Positions 47,372 to 61,215 of a stretch of 64,000 nt of DNA are shown here, in pieces (within the stretch, counting starts at the first letter, position 1; every line of letters begins with the position of its first letter). The DNA is from Enoplolaimus lenunculus (lineage: Eukaryota; Nematoda; Enoplea; Enoplida; Thoracostomopsidae): positions 1 through 64,000 of the forward strand of contig JASANG010004032.1 in the NCBI GenBank assembly GCA_030248215.1, read 5' to 3'. Under the pieces are notes generated by a model, which ran no database searches, had not been told where the DNA came from, and worked only from the letters and a program-made list of their open reading frames with translations. Made by a program: the position numbers and the translations under genes.

Positions 47372-50300
47372 ATGATTACAGATTTTGCAAATCGTTTGCA
47401 AGCGGTTAGACAAGAAAATGTTGCCCTGAAACAAGCGTCAAATATTTTAAATGCTAAGGATAAAACAGACAGTGAAAACGCTGCCGCAATTGGTCGAACT
47501 GCGGTAAAGACTCGATTATGTGGCGGAAAACGGTCCAAATCGGCAGCCGATAAGATGTCCAAAAATCTCGTTGTTCGTCATAGCAGTCATTGCCCGACCT
47601 GCCGCTGTACCGGTGAGTTCCATGTAAGTGAAACCTAAGTTCTGGTTAGCTTGGTCGTGGTGCAGTTTAGAGTTTTAACCTGAGTTTTTTTTCAAACTTG
47701 TTCATGCTGCCGTATTTTCAAACGTGCGAGCACCACCTATCGCCAATTCTAGGTAGTGAAGTACCTACATCACTGTAGTGAAGCTGGCTTCTCCACAGCT
47801 TGAAAATTTCCGCCGGGGGGGCGTTTCCTGGGGGGCAGGCTTAAAAGTTTGCAAGCCGATTTTTTGGACCATTTTTTATTGTAGATCGTGTTTCCAACTC
47901 AACTGAAGATTACTCATCGCTCAACATGACAAAAATTCCCCGCAAACGCTAATAACAATAATTTTAACTAATATTACTGACAACTTTACCAGAAGTTGAA
48001 AGAAGCACAAATTATATAAAATATAGATAATCTATAATTGAAACTGTGATTAACATATATTTTATATATTAGTCACAGCTTCAGTTTATCATAATGCTCA
48101 GGCGTGTTGAACTTGTTGCCGCAAGGTACTTTCGAATGCTGTATGCCCTGAAACGGTCTTTATATAATTGTGCTTTTTTCAGTTCATTAATGAATTATAC
48201 TAGTTACTACCGGTATTTGTAACGCTATTAAAAATTATGAGTACTCAGCGTAATATAAAAATATAAAATCATATTTTGCCGAATGTCCGCCTCAAAAAAA
48301 GTCCAGTCTTTACGTTTTAACATTGAAAATTTTTGGCCTAGAAAAGTCCTAGGGCCCCCCAGCAAAAAATTTGCTGAGGGGCATTTTGCTGGGGGGCCGG
48401 CGAAAGTTCGCCGGGGGGCCTTTCGTGGGGGCGGCAAAATTTTCGCCGGGGGGGAATGAAAATTTCGAAAAGTGCTGGGGCCCCCCGCCCTCCCCCCCGC
48501 TGTGGAGAAGCCAGGTGAAGTACCTACATCAATCGAAACACGAGAAATATGCTAAATGTCAAAACTATGCAATGCATGTCTTACTACGAATGGCACATGT
48601 GCTCAGTGACAAGCGAAACCATGCTGTTGTCTTGAAAATACGGTTTCAAGTATCCATCCACTATCACCAGTGACAAGCGAAACCATGCTGTTGTCTTGAA
48701 CATTCGTTGGCAAATATTATATACATGGAAACTGGAGAACATGATAGTTCTAACTGCCGAAGTAACATGGCAACGCCACGTGCGTCGACGCATAACACTT
48801 GTGGATTGTAATATTATAACAGTATTGAAGTCTTGTTTTCGTTTTAGTACGTAGCAAAGACAAATCCCGAATCTATCTGTGTGGCGTGCGTAATATCGAC
48901 ACTTTACAACTGCCAAGTCATAATGGACCTGTTGGGTTTGTTCAGCGGCATCCAGATTTGACAAATTCGGCTCAGAACTGGAAGATCAGGTATGAGTTAG
49001 AATTAGAAATCGACGACCCAAGAATAGCTGACTGCTTTATTGTTTGCTAGCGAAGTTTGGGTGTCAAACACTGCATGCTGTCTCTTACATAACCAGGTTT
49101 CTGTGATTTTTTAGTATTTCATGTTTATGATTGATTGGACCGCAGTTCTTCTTTATTAGTGATTGTAATTTTAAAAATATTTTAGGTATCGCATATGTAT
49201 GAAAAGTACCAGGCTTTATTGTGGTAGAAAATGGCTTTACCTTGCGTTTTCGTCGTTGTGTTGAATGTTCAGGTTTAGCTCGGAACATTGATTCTGGTTT
49301 AAAAACGAAACACGTTCCCATTGAGGTTGAAAATAGTCTCTCTTGGTTTTTGCAGATTTGCAGCTTGGTACGAGCGATGTGCGGTTTCGGTCAAAAACGT
49401 TACCGATTTTTTGAGGCTTATTTACATCGGTTTATTGTGGATATTGCGCAGAAAAAAGAGGACTTGTTTTTTCCTTTGGTCTCGGTTTGAAACCTACGGA
49501 GACTCAGAAAATGAGACCGTGACCAGACAAATACCCAAGCTTGCCGAGAAGACCGAGACTGCACTTCACTGTTGGTAGTGGTAGTAGATTTAAATTAACC
49601 ATGTGAGGAGAAAACTGCAATCATGAACGTAGAAAAAATTTGGAGTGAACTAAACGCTGTTCAACAATGAAAGATGATGCTTGTTTTAGGGAACATGAGC
49701 TTATTGCTGAAATTGAAAGGCTGAAAAACGAGGCCGGCCAAAAGCAAAGCGCGGCGGATATCTCTCGACAGCAGGTATGTGATGTTACGGTTGCGCAATT
49801 TGTAGTTTACTTTACGTTATGTATCTCTGTAGGAGTCATCATAATTTTCGTTTTTGATGGTTATGTTGGCTGTCATATTATGCTCAGGCAGGCTGCAGTA
49901 AATTCTAAATAATGCGATTTCGTCTAATGTTAATAAAACACTTGTATACAAGCTTAATAAATAAGCGCAAGCCAGAAAGCTTCAGTCACCATTTGGCAGT
50001 TCTCCACTGTTTCTTTGGCTGCAGGGGACAGTACGCAGCAAAGCAGCTTTAGAGAGTAGTAGAGTTATACTTATTGGCGATTTTAATACCTTCCAGTATT
50101 GTGCACGATTTGCCGCGAACCAGTTTGTAAATAAAAAAATTGATTTGGAGCGCCTCCCAACAACTAACTATCTTCACAATGTGTTTGGGATTCGAACGAT
50201 TAAGTGAAAAAGTATGCGTTAAGCGTTTTTAGCAGCCTATTGAAATTAACGCCTCAGCTTCAAATGGATGTAGCGTTTCAGGGAACAAGCATGTTCATTG

Positions 50301-53300
50301 TTGGTTCAAAGTAACCGGGGAATTCAAAAGCTGCTTATTTTTGTTACTCAGAACTATTAATGTTGTAGTTTTGATGATGTCGATGTTTAACTTACTGTAA
50401 TTTAGGAACAGAGTTTTTTATTTTTGTTCATTTTACAGTACATTTGCACAGCTTTGTTTGAAAAGACAGTGCTTTTTAAAATGCCAACAGAAAGCACACA
50501 GACGTAAGCTCTGACTAAATAAAGTTAAGGCAGGAATCTTACTGCATAACAAGGTTTCGACCGAATTCCAAATCAGTAGTAACATCTTCCTGCAACATTG
50601 GAATTGCCATTTTTGGCCAGGCGTCAGTTTAGTACCTAAATTTTTTCTTTTTAATTGTGTTTAGTCCGCTTGTGTAGACAACTACACTAATTCAAGTAGG
50701 CAAAACTTGTATATTTCTTAACGAAGTTAAAGCTAGCAACCAAATCGTTACTTGATTTTTTGATACAGTCCAGTGTCCGTCAAAACATTTTACGCCATAT
50801 TTAAGTATGAAGTTCGAGGAGAAACAACAGTGCGTACGCTAGATTCAATGGTGAAACATACTTTTATTTACATTACTTTGTTCAAAAAGACAGTAATGTG
50901 ATTTAATGTACTAAAATTTTACACTTTTACCACAGTGGAACTAATATTGATATTATAAGCTCGTAAATCTGCATCTTTGACTCGTATTTATTAGCTAATT
51001 AAGAGTCCTAAAAAGCGTCGTTTTGTAGCTCAGGAACTGCTGAACGGATTTTAATACTCTTGTTGATAGCTAATCATCGTGAATTTTCATCTAAGTTGAG
51101 AATTACAATTAACATAACGTCGTTTATTAGCTGCAAGATAATTATATACACAGTATAACTATTGTTCAAACATAAATAAAGATCTTTTACAGTTATTGGG
51201 AAAATTATGTTGCAAAGTAATTTCAGCAATAGTTGTTTGGAATTATAATAAATCGCAACACATTAATCGGTTTGAACAGCATATTCACGCTATTGACGGG
51301 GATTAAACATGTGATGCTAACGTATTTTTGCTTCTGCAAATTCGCTAGGTACATACCTACACGGTAATTAACATATTATTATTATTGCTAATTATTGAAC
51401 CCAGCTTTGTTTACTGATATTTTCTAAGAAACGGACTCTATGAATGTGAGACGTGTACATTATTGCAACTTGCAAAATGCTGAATAATTGTAGTGGTACG
51501 AACAAAGCGTAGCCCAAAAATATGTAGCTCCACTACTACTGGTTGTGTATCTATTGAACGTGTCAGTAAATCTTCTTCTGATACCTATAGGTATTAATAC
51601 GTTCTTTTATACATATGTATACGTAGTAAATAGCTTTACTCGAAAAGCACCAATGTTTATGTTCGTGAGCGAACCAAGAGTATATACATAACAGCTGCCG
51701 AATGTACAATCAAACCCAAATGACGTTGCTATGGTAATAAGGGGCACACTAATCTCTTTTGGTGTATTTGTGCAACTCAGCTTGACGCGTATATGCACCG
51801 TGGAATGTTCGTTGTACAGCACAGTTATCCCGTTTCCCTTTTTTGGTTTAGGTTGGGAATTTGAATTTTACGTGTCGGACATACGTTTAGTGTTGGTACT
51901 TTGGATATGCTTGAGCATTTATCTGTTATTCGGTTTTAGATTTTTGGGTTTCTATTCTGTGGCAGCTGTTACTGAATGTTCTAAAGTAGTAACTGTAAAC
52001 GCGGCGTGTCTAAGATATAATTGAATTTTTCAAATAATATTATTGGTTCGTACGTACGTAACGATTTATGCACGTTGTTGGTAAACGAGTCTCTATATTG
52101 AGTCATCGAGAAAATGTAAGCCTTTTTCTTCAGCTTTAATTTTAACTTTGATTGCTAAAATTGTTTTGACATGATGCAAGTTAATTTAACCACAATCGGG
52201 ATGCAACATGGCTTTGCGGAAATAAATTCTTAGCGTTAATACAGGCGGGCTGGGTGCAAACGGAATTCAGATTCCGATTGCAGGTAAAGTAGGAATTGGA
52301 TATGTTTCTTTCGTCATTAATAACTTGTATTATTACAATTAAGTTTCACGAGGACTGGCGCTATATCAGTTATCAGTTCTCAGCTTACGTTTCTTATATA
52401 TCAAAGTGTAACCGGATATCTATTTCCGGTAAAAATCGGTGTCCGTTTCCGTTGTAGAAATAGTGCGAATTCTGTTATTTTTACGTTCAGAATATTTATA
52501 AAAATGTAATATATATTGCGCAATTGTTCGTTACAGATATGCTGAAAGTGTTCGAAATGCAATAAAAATTACGAAATTCATCCAAAATCATAAAAAATTT
52601 GGATGCATTCGCCATTTTTTCTTTGAAATTATAGGAAGTCCGATGACTATTTGAACGCCTAAATTGTGTTTCCAGAAAAAAACATCTTTGAAACTATATA
52701 CTTCAATATCCGTTTTCGTTATTTTGATCACTATCCGTTTCCGTTATTTTTACTATCAGTTTACACCCTGATATATGGCATGGAAATTATAGACGCATGA
52801 GTAGCATGCACGCTGAAACAGAAATATTGAACTACTGCATATTAATTATATACATAACAAGTTTCGGAGTGTACAGCACACACGATCTGAAAATTTACAG
52901 TTTCGATTCCGGTAGAAATTTCCTGTTCCGATTACGGTATAATTCAGATCCGTTTTGCAGTCTGCGGACGGGCCTGTTTCAAAATACGGGTATTGCTGTA
53001 AGGTGAATATAAGTTTATACACGTCAGGGGGCGATCTGATATCCGGTTCCGGTTTAGTATCCGGAAAGTGATAACCGGCTAACGGATATTTACGGTTGTG
53101 GCGCCCAATATCATAAAGCAACTTTTTACAAGTGAGCGTCTTTAACATGTTGCTGCGATTATATTTCTGGGCAAATCAAGAAGTTCAATTTTTGATACAT
53201 TTCAGTTAGTTTTAACTTAAGCAAAAAAATGAAAGTTAAATGAACTTTATAACAGGCGAAAACCTTGAGCACGCTAAAAATATAGCGAAAAAAATAATTG

Positions 53301-56300
53301 TTTTAAGATATACAATATCCATTTCCTGTTCCGGTCAAAGATTCAATATCCGTATCCTGTTCCGGCAACCGTTAAGTTAATATACGGTCGCTTCCTGATA
53401 TACGTACTCTAATAAAATAGTTACATCAGCGCGCAAGCAAACTAATTTTTGGTCAAAACAACCCTTAGTTTCAGTGCCGTGTTTATTAATATTTTAGTTT
53501 CAGGCGCTATACCCGCAGTAAGGGATCGTCCGTCGTTAGATAGATGGTGCCGCAAATCAAAAACTTTTTGTTTATAAATAGTTTCGCAAGTGACGCCCAG
53601 CGTATACGTACGGCTATTCGCTTACAATGCCGCACGATGCCTCACCATACGGTGTTAAAATAGCCAAAAATATAGAGCGACCTGTTTTATTTAAGACATA
53701 TGCATGTACTTAAAACCGAAAACGATGATCGTTTTTATCACAACTTGAAAATGCAAAATGCAATTATTATTTTATTATTATTATTATTTGTTTTTTTTAC
53801 TTATTTTGGTTGTAATGTAAGTTGAATATGAAGTAAATAGTGCAGATTATTTTGAAGGAACTTGTATACTTTCGTGTAATTGTTGCAAACTGTTGGACCT
53901 TTGTCGTGTATAATGATTTTTATTACGGTTTAGGCTGTTTTGTTATGTTGTAGGTGATACACAAAGACGCTGAAATTTCCCGTTTAAGACAAGCGTTGGC
54001 TGGCGAAACAGGATCTCGTCGAGGTGTTGAAGTTGAGCTCCAAAGGACTGTCGATAATTTGGAACAGAAGGTTAATAGCCGTTTAACCTCAGAAGTAGTT
54101 CGTTTTATTTGTCACTTGTCAAGAATGTATAGATTTAAATACCATACCATTATGCCTTTTCTAAAATAATATATCAGGCATTTTTTTCGCCTTATTGTTC
54201 CGGTAAATTCTTGTGGTTGTTCGGCGCTAAATTTGTCGTGCAGCGCCGTCCGACACCGTCTGGCGTCATATGTCAACGTCCGTCGCCATACAATATCGTA
54301 TGTGAGACGTACGATGACGGACGGTGCCGGACGTCATCAAAAGTATATCACCACCCTTACCGGATATAAAAATTCCGGTATTAAATTTTGGTTGGCGTAA
54401 ATACAACATTTTACTAAAAATGACGATAAAAATGAAATACATTTCATTAGTATACGTAATATATAAACCTTAATAATCACCGCAACGAAACCATCGAAGG
54501 TAGATTGCGTTTCAGCTTGTAAGGAAAATCTAAAATATAGCAGATTAACTCGACACCTATTTTCAAAATAAGGTTATTTCACCAATAATATAGCGAAAAA
54601 TGAATATTAAAATGAATTTTTGAATATTAAAATGAATTTTTAGGCGGCTTGTAATTTATGTTTTCCGTTCCGGTATGTATTTCAAATTTCGGTTCCGGTA
54701 AATTGTAATTTCGGTTGCACCCTGGTTCTGCATTATCCACTAAAGCTGGGTATCCATTTCGGACTATTACAAATTTTGGTAGAGAACCTACATACATAAC
54801 AGTGTGCAACCAGAATAACAGAATACCAGAAAGAAAACCTAACCGGAACGGGAAGTAAAAATAATATCTTTTGTATCGAAATCTGGTAGCGAACCATACA
54901 AAATTTTGCAACATTTGTCTTCAAACAAGTTAACTGTAAACTTTTACTGCTTATTGAAGCTTAAACTTCATTCCTTAAAATTGAAGCGTTAAACCACGTT
55001 TTTAAGAAATTTTGTGTAAGTAACTCATATTTTGCTAGCGTCATGCTTTAGTTTTATACCCGGAACCGGAATTCCGGTTGCACCCTGATACATGGCTATT
55101 GTATTAGCAAGTTTGGTTGCTATGCAAGTTTCACAATGAAACGCGGCATTATGTAGTACCCTTTTAAGAAGCGGAAGCTGAGCGATAGACAACTGAGCCA
55201 AAAAATCTTCCATTGTATTTGCGAATATTTCTGACATTGTTTTTGTTTTTAAACATAATATGTTTTAGTTGGCCGATGAACGCCGTCGCACGTCAGATCT
55301 TCATGTGGAATTGGGCCGCCTTCGAAATGAGAAAATTGATCAAGAAAGTCGATTTGAAGCCGAGAGAGCTAGTTTTCTTTCATCACTGAAGATCGTAAGT
55401 TGGACTTAGGTCGGCAGGTTTAAATTTATTTGGTTATTTGTTCCTTTGTTTGTTTGTTTGTTTGTGCGTTTGCGCTGTCAGTATTAAGTTAATGGCGCCT
55501 ATCGCTAAGACGTGTGGTTGCGTAGCATTTTAAATATTGATGTGTATTTAATTGTTCTAGAATTCAGCAAAGGGCAATAATTGTGCTAGAATTCAGCAAA
55601 GAGCAAGTACTGAATGAAAAGTTTGTTATTGTGTCATGAACTATCAAAATTTCGCATTATGAACGTCTTTTTTGTTTTTTGTTTACTTTTAGAAGCAAGA
55701 TGAAATACTGCGCTTAGAGTCAGAAGTTCGGCTGAAAGATCAGGTATATAATATATATAGTATATATTATATATTATATATAATCTATATTATATATTAT
55801 GTATATCTAGCATGTATTATAAGCCGGTTGTACACTTTACATCGTTTTTCACTGATTATTACATTTTGTAACAGAACTTGTTTTTCATACCTTAACCAGC
55901 AACTGGACGACGACCTAATTGAACGTCAAACATTACATTCACAACTGAGCTCGTTGAATGCTAAAATTAGCCAGTACGAAAGTGATTTAGCACGGCTGGA
56001 ATCTACAATTGGTGATCGAGACACTCAAGTTGAACTGCTTCAGGCTAGAGGTTAGTCTCGCAGGCAGGGTTGGAACTCCTTGTCAAATGTTTATATAAAA
56101 ATTAAAACTTAGCTTGCAGCTATAATATATATCACAACTACAAAACTTCTATAGCACAGGGTACGTTATAACGATATCGAATGAAATATTTACCTAAGTT
56201 TTTAGCAGGTGCTAGTTTTGCTCGAAACCCCGTTTATAGCGTTTGCAGGTTAAAGGGAATGCTGAAAAATGTTGACGTGTTATTAGCGCTTAACTCGTAA

Positions 56301-59300
56301 TATTGTTTGAGTATGTGGTGCGATATTGTTAAATTTGAGACAATTGAGTTGATTTTAGAATCAGATCTCAAACGTGAAATCGAATTACTTCGCCGAACTA
56401 GAATTGCACCTAGCTCAAATCTTAAAAGTACGACGACGTCAAGTAGTGGTGGTCGATTTGGCAAGCCGCTAGCTGCGCAAAACGCGGGTGTTAGAAAGCC
56501 GCAACCTGTTGCGCAGGTCAATCTTGGTACCACAGGTTCTTCAACAACTACTGTCACTGCCGGCAAGCAACGAGCAAAATCTACCTCAACAACGTCTGGC
56601 TGCGACGCTGGCGTAATCGGCCAATCAGATTCAAGTCAAGCGTACGTCGCTAAACCAACAGTTGTACCTCCGTTAAGCTCAGATGCGTTATTTAGTAGCA
56701 CTGAGCGCCGGAACGACCCGAGTGTGAGTAAATTACAAGGGCGTGGGAGAATTCCTACTGGCACCGGATTGTATGGAACTGACACCGACGGCTTGCTAGA
56801 GTTATCTGCCCCTGTACAGCTGCTTCGCTCATCGAGCGACGTGTCTCTCTCGAGAGATAGAGTCGATCTCACAAGTGGTAATGGGGTTAAATCTGCTACT
56901 AATCTTGGAGTTCCGTCCACGTCGACGGGAAATTTGGTGGATATTGGTCGAGGTAGGGGTTGCGGGCGAAGATTTGGGATGGGGGCAGCCCCGCATCGGG
57001 TTAATCGCTACTGTCCTGTATGTCGAGCGTTGCATCGAGGCCTCCAATCATGTGACAGGGTTGCACCGTCACAGGGGGATCACCGTTGTGTTGCAGATGC
57101 TGAAAATAGGCGATTGTTGGGAAAGGTAAGTGTTGGTGGGAGGTTGTGTTGCAGTTTGTAATCGCAACTTTAAAATTCTGGAAAAGCTTGTGGCGTGAAC
57201 GTTGAACTAAAAAATTTCAGTTTTGAGCAAAATTAAATTTAACATATAACACGAAACACAGTTACTTCTAAAACCACTTTTATATTCGTGGTAAAACGTG
57301 CATTCTTTTTTCTAACATTTTATTGTTGAAAATGTACTAAGTTCAGTTATTCCGCTAGTATTTTATATTATTAGAGAGTCTGAGTAGTAATTGCTCTCGG
57401 GTCGGACTTTCTTTAATTATTGTTTATGTTGAAAAGTGAAATTTTCGCATTATACTTTGTCTGATGCATTCTTTAGACTGTCGAAGAACAATTTAATACT
57501 TTGCTTTTGGAAAAGCAAAGACTTCAAAACACCGTGAAAGAACTTCAGTCTCAAGTGAAACATCTTAAATCTTCGCTGTCTCGAAAAGGCGTTATGTTAG
57601 TAGAATTGATTCAGTTAGAAATTTTTGTTGAGCCGCGAAACTAGGTTGCGTTCTAATGTTAAAAAATTCGAAAATAAACGAGTATATTATATTTTTGTTT
57701 GTGTTTTACGTTTATGTTAGTACGCCTTTGCTTTGTGTTTTTGAACACGGACGGTCGCAGCAGAGAAGCACTGCTCACGAAATACTTTGTATACTTCTTA
57801 TTTTTTTGAAGCAAAAATGGAAAAATTAATTCATAAAATTTACAGAAAAGTTATCCTTCTTTCAAGAAATACCGGAACGCCATGGTGTTTGGGTGATATA
57901 CAAAGTACGTAAGGCTTTTTTTAAAAAAATGGTTTTTATGAATACATTGTTTTAGCATTGACAATCGAGAGACGTCTCGAATAATTCACTTGCAAGCGCT
58001 TGTCGACGAGTTAAAGTTGAAGTTGCGGTCAACAGAAGGTGCAAAATTGGATGCGGAAAATAAATTAAGTAAGTGAGACTGAGAGAGTAGTTGTTCTATT
58101 TCCTACGCTTGTTTTTTGTTTATATTGGAAGATGCGCGAGCAGTGAATAAATATTTATACTAGAGGCTTGCCGTATAGTTCAAAACGAAAAGTTTATCTC
58201 AACGCTGTATCCTGTTGATATCGCATTACAGTTAAAAATTTCATATCGGGTATGTGGTAAATTAATATACAGTTACATTCTGGTTTATGCGTATCAGTCA
58301 GTGACTTTTCCAGACATTGCTACTTCTAGACAGGCTGGTTGCCGTCTAATTTTTCTCGCTTGTACGCGTCAGGTGCGAGCCTGTTTTGTTACAGACATAT
58401 GAAGTTGTTACCTGGGTATGCCAATAATTTTAACTGGAAATAAATAAAAATTCGCACAATACGACACAAAACTAGTTGTATAATTTTAGAAATATTTGAA
58501 CGTAATCACGCAACAGATAACGTGGCCGATGCCGTGCGCAGTAGATATGGTCTCGAAACAACACTTGCGACAAAACTGGCTGAAATAAACGCACTGAATG
58601 AACGCCTTGCTGACAAGGTAAGTGGTTCCGCAGACAAAATGAAAAATTGGACTAATTATAGGAGATAAGCTGATTTAATAATCTGGTTGTGCTGCCTGTG
58701 TATTGAAAAATATGAAGCCGCTTGAAATTTTTTATCAATTTCAACAAAAGTTTTAATACTGTCTTGTATTTTTAGGACGCTCAAATGTCGAAGGTTGAGG
58801 CACAGTTTGAGTAAGTGTTAACTTATGGTATTTCTATCCACTAAATTTTTAATTTAGCGTATCCGGCAGACATGGTGCAACCGGAATTTTGGTTCAGTAT
58901 TAAAATTTGGTCGTTTTTTAAATTTATTAATCGTTAAGAAGCCTTTTTAAAACCACTTGTTCAATTAGTGACAATAAAAATGAAACAGATTTAATTAGTA
59001 CAGCATATCAACCTTGACAATGACCTAAAATAAACAATCTAAGGTATATTTCGCTTTAGTGGCTAACAAAAATCTAAAATACAGCAGATTTACTCAACGC
59101 CTGTCTCCGACTAAAGTTATATCACCAATAATACAACAAAAAAATTAAAATGAATTTTTCGAAGGCATACATTTTTCACTTTCCGGTTCCGGTCATTTTT
59201 TAAATTCCGGATCCGGTAAATTTCAATTCCGGTTGCACGCAGCCGGCAGATGTATTTTTGGCCTGAGTGGTACTCTGCTGAATATCCATTCTTCGCAATG

Positions 59301-60649
59301 GAAAACGTGTAATAGTCATCATATCTGCAACTAGGAATAAAATTTGTGATTTTTAAATTCGAGATAATAGCAAAAAATGATAATTTTGCAACGACCAAAG
59401 TACGTCAAAAGGATTACCGGAATTAAAAGTGTGTTTTTTGTTAAAGTCGGACTCTCGATTGTACGCCGGTATATGTTACACGTTTTATTTTGCATTATGT
59501 GAATTAGCTTTTAATTTCAATTGTGTCTATTATAATGATGTACGAAAAATTGTGATTTTGTTAGAAAGTTAATGACTCAAGTAACAAATCAAGAAAGCAA
59601 GTTTGCGAATTTGCAATCCGAAATTGAAGCAAACAATCGTAGTCGACAAGAAGCGGAGGAACGCTGCCGAACATTGAAAACGGATAACGAGATATTGCGT
59701 GAAAGGATGCATAGCTTGGAGCGCTCAAACCAGGTTTTTTTGCTTCAATTGAGGCATTGCATAACGATGCTGACAATAGCAACGTTAAATTGCAGTGAAC
59801 GTAATGATTATTTTAAAACTTACATCAGAACCGAAAAGAAATAGTAGTACACGAAACAGACCCTTCACATTACACTAATTACAAATTACACATAGAGTAA
59901 CTAGGCTTTGTGCCTAGGTTGGCGACGTTAAATACATTAAAGCATTAATTGTTTGATAGAAAATGTTAAATTTTTATCGTTTTGTATCTGAGTTGTTAAG
60001 AGTATGTAATTTGCCTAGGGTATGGATAAAGTACATTGACCGCTTGGCCTGGATTATCAGTTACCGTACATAACAATCGTATTTCAGGATATCGGAATTG
60101 ATAAACAACGATTGGGCGATGAAATTGAGGAACTTCGGCGCCGGTTGGAACGTTATGTCGGTGATATTAGGATGTATGAAGAGCGACTCACTGATAAGGT
60201 TTTGATTTTTCTGATTAGTTGAATGCAGTGAATTTAGACGGGTGCGCCTGGATACCAAAGCTATCTGAGATACCAAGTATGATCTAGCCGTAAACATGGC
60301 ACTGTGTTTCATTTAAACCATTGGAGTGATATGGTGTTCACTGTGTGAAAACGTATCTTGGTCTAAAATTTTTCAGTCGAAGTGTCGTTTTGTTAAACAG
60401 TTTAGTGCTTCTTAGTCTTTTTAACGTGTATTTCAAACATTGCGTGTTATTCGTTCCTAGGAAAAAGAGCGAACGGCGCTCCTTGAAAAGTACAATTCAG
60501 CAATTGATAACACGTCTAATGTAGTGGGACAATCATCTACGCGGTTGAATTCGACTGTTGACCAGATGCAGGCGGATATTGATGAAAAAGATCGTGAGCT
60601 GACTCGTGTTCGAGCTGAAGCTGCGAGTATATCCCGACAGCGCGATAGG
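47372..60649 (+). CDS. CEP135/TSGA10-like centriolar coiled-coil protein, 3' end beyond window
   Basis: Long coiled-coil protein of probable centriole or basal-body function. Exons: 47372-47612, 48946-48989, 49186-49223, 49690-49774, 53954-54070, 55269-55394, 55693-55743, 55900-56050, 56359-57125, 57477-57590, 57956-58068, 58490-58617, 58776-58810, 59565-59733, 60088-60198 and 60461-60649. This is about 830 residues so far. All junctions join in phase except 57590 to 57956, which needs a small extra exon (a candidate is 57846-57886). Nearly every exon encodes heptad-rich helix. The exception is 56359-57125, a 255-residue Ser/Thr/Gly-rich insert with YCPVCRALHRGLQSC near its end. The first exon ends HCPTCRC. 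The family call rests on RRRLERYVGDIRMYEERLT followed by DKEKERTALLEKY, which parallels a C-terminal stretch of vertebrate CEP135 in spacing and charge. The gene is secure; the name is tentative. Its true start could lie upstream if the AG at 47380-47381 is an acceptor. Confidence 0.72.
47774..48508. mobile_element. GC-rich element with inverted ends between 17-bp direct repeats
   Basis: ctggcttctccacagc near the left end is inverted as gctgtggagaagccag at the right end. gtgaagtacctacatca lies directly outside both ends (from 47757 and 48509). Inside are short hairpins (cagcaaaaaatttgctg, ccggcgaaagttcgccgg, ggcaaaattttcgcc) and an AT-rich inverted repeat at ~48035-48085. Lies in intron 1 of the coiled-coil gene. 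Confidence 0.7.
48604..48710 (+). repeat. Direct ~32-bp repeats
   Basis: agtgacaagcgaaaccatgc ... ttgtcttgaa occurs at 48605 and 48671. Confidence 0.85.
49775..52400. other. Intron 4 of the coiled-coil gene, left part
   Basis: No exon or repeat recognised. An open frame at 51731-52024 is hydrophobic but lacks splice context and similarity. Confidence 0.4.
52402..52770 (+). mobile_element. hAT-like MITE (family J), complete
   Basis: Ends caaagtgtaaccggata / tatcagtttacaccctg; subterminal tatccgtttccgttattt repeats. No clean 8-bp duplication. Confidence 0.75.
53035..53397 (+). mobile_element. hAT-like MITE (family I), complete
   Basis: Starts cagggggcgatctgatatcc and ends atatacggtcgcttcctg. 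Flanking octamers atacacgt and atatacgt match at 7 of 8. 363 bp. Confidence 0.82.
54355..54724 (+). mobile_element. hAT-like MITE (family K), copy 1
   Basis: Aligns along its length with 58871-59242 (tctaaaatatagcagatt, caccaataatat). Right end ttcggttgcaccctg. A related end fragment is at 55060-55088. Confidence 0.75.
55745..55810. repeat. AT-dinucleotide-rich tract
   Basis: tatataatatata-type simple sequence in the intron after exon 55693-55743. Confidence 0.9.
58871..59242 (+). mobile_element. hAT-like MITE (family K), copy 2 with perfect 8-bp duplication
   Basis: Flanked by identical ccggcaga (58863-58870, 59243-59250). Ends catggtgcaaccggaatt / aattccggttgcacgcag. 372 bp, non-coding, in the intron between exons 58776-58810 and 59565-59733. 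Confidence 0.9.
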
Positions 60650-61215
60650 GTGAGATGCCTTTTACTTCAGCAAATTGTAAATTGAAATGATGTAGATACC
60701 AAAGGTTTAATGCAATTTCCACAATGTCGTGCATAAATCAGGTTACTTTGGAGGGAAGGGCGGTGATGGGCACAAAAAAATTTTACTAATTTGAGTGTGC
60801 TGACTGGTGAAACCTTAGTGTCTATCATCCACCATACCAAGTTAAGTTGTGGACAACAGGGATTTTGCGCAAACCAGCACAAATGCGCAATAGAAGTATT
60901 TTTGGCGTTGCAAAAGTATTGTTAGCGCAAAATTTTGACAATATAATTTATAACTTTTTCTATTTTTCTTTAATCTTTCCGAAACATATCAAAAACATTC
61001 GTCTCCATATAAACATACAACGCTTCGAACTTAAAATGACGCCATCATAGTGTACGATGATGAAATACGCTGTTCTACGCTTACATAATTTGTATATATT
61101 GTGAAAAACAATTCGGTAGTGTGAATAGTTATACAACGTGATTTTTGTTTGGCGCATTGGAAGTATTTTTGTGGCAGTGAATGATTTTTTGCTTAAAATT
61201 CAGCTCGAGCTGAAA

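Noticed and set aside
51731-52024. Possible membrane-protein gene
   Set aside because: Hydrophobic but short, inside an intron, without recognisable similarity or splice context.
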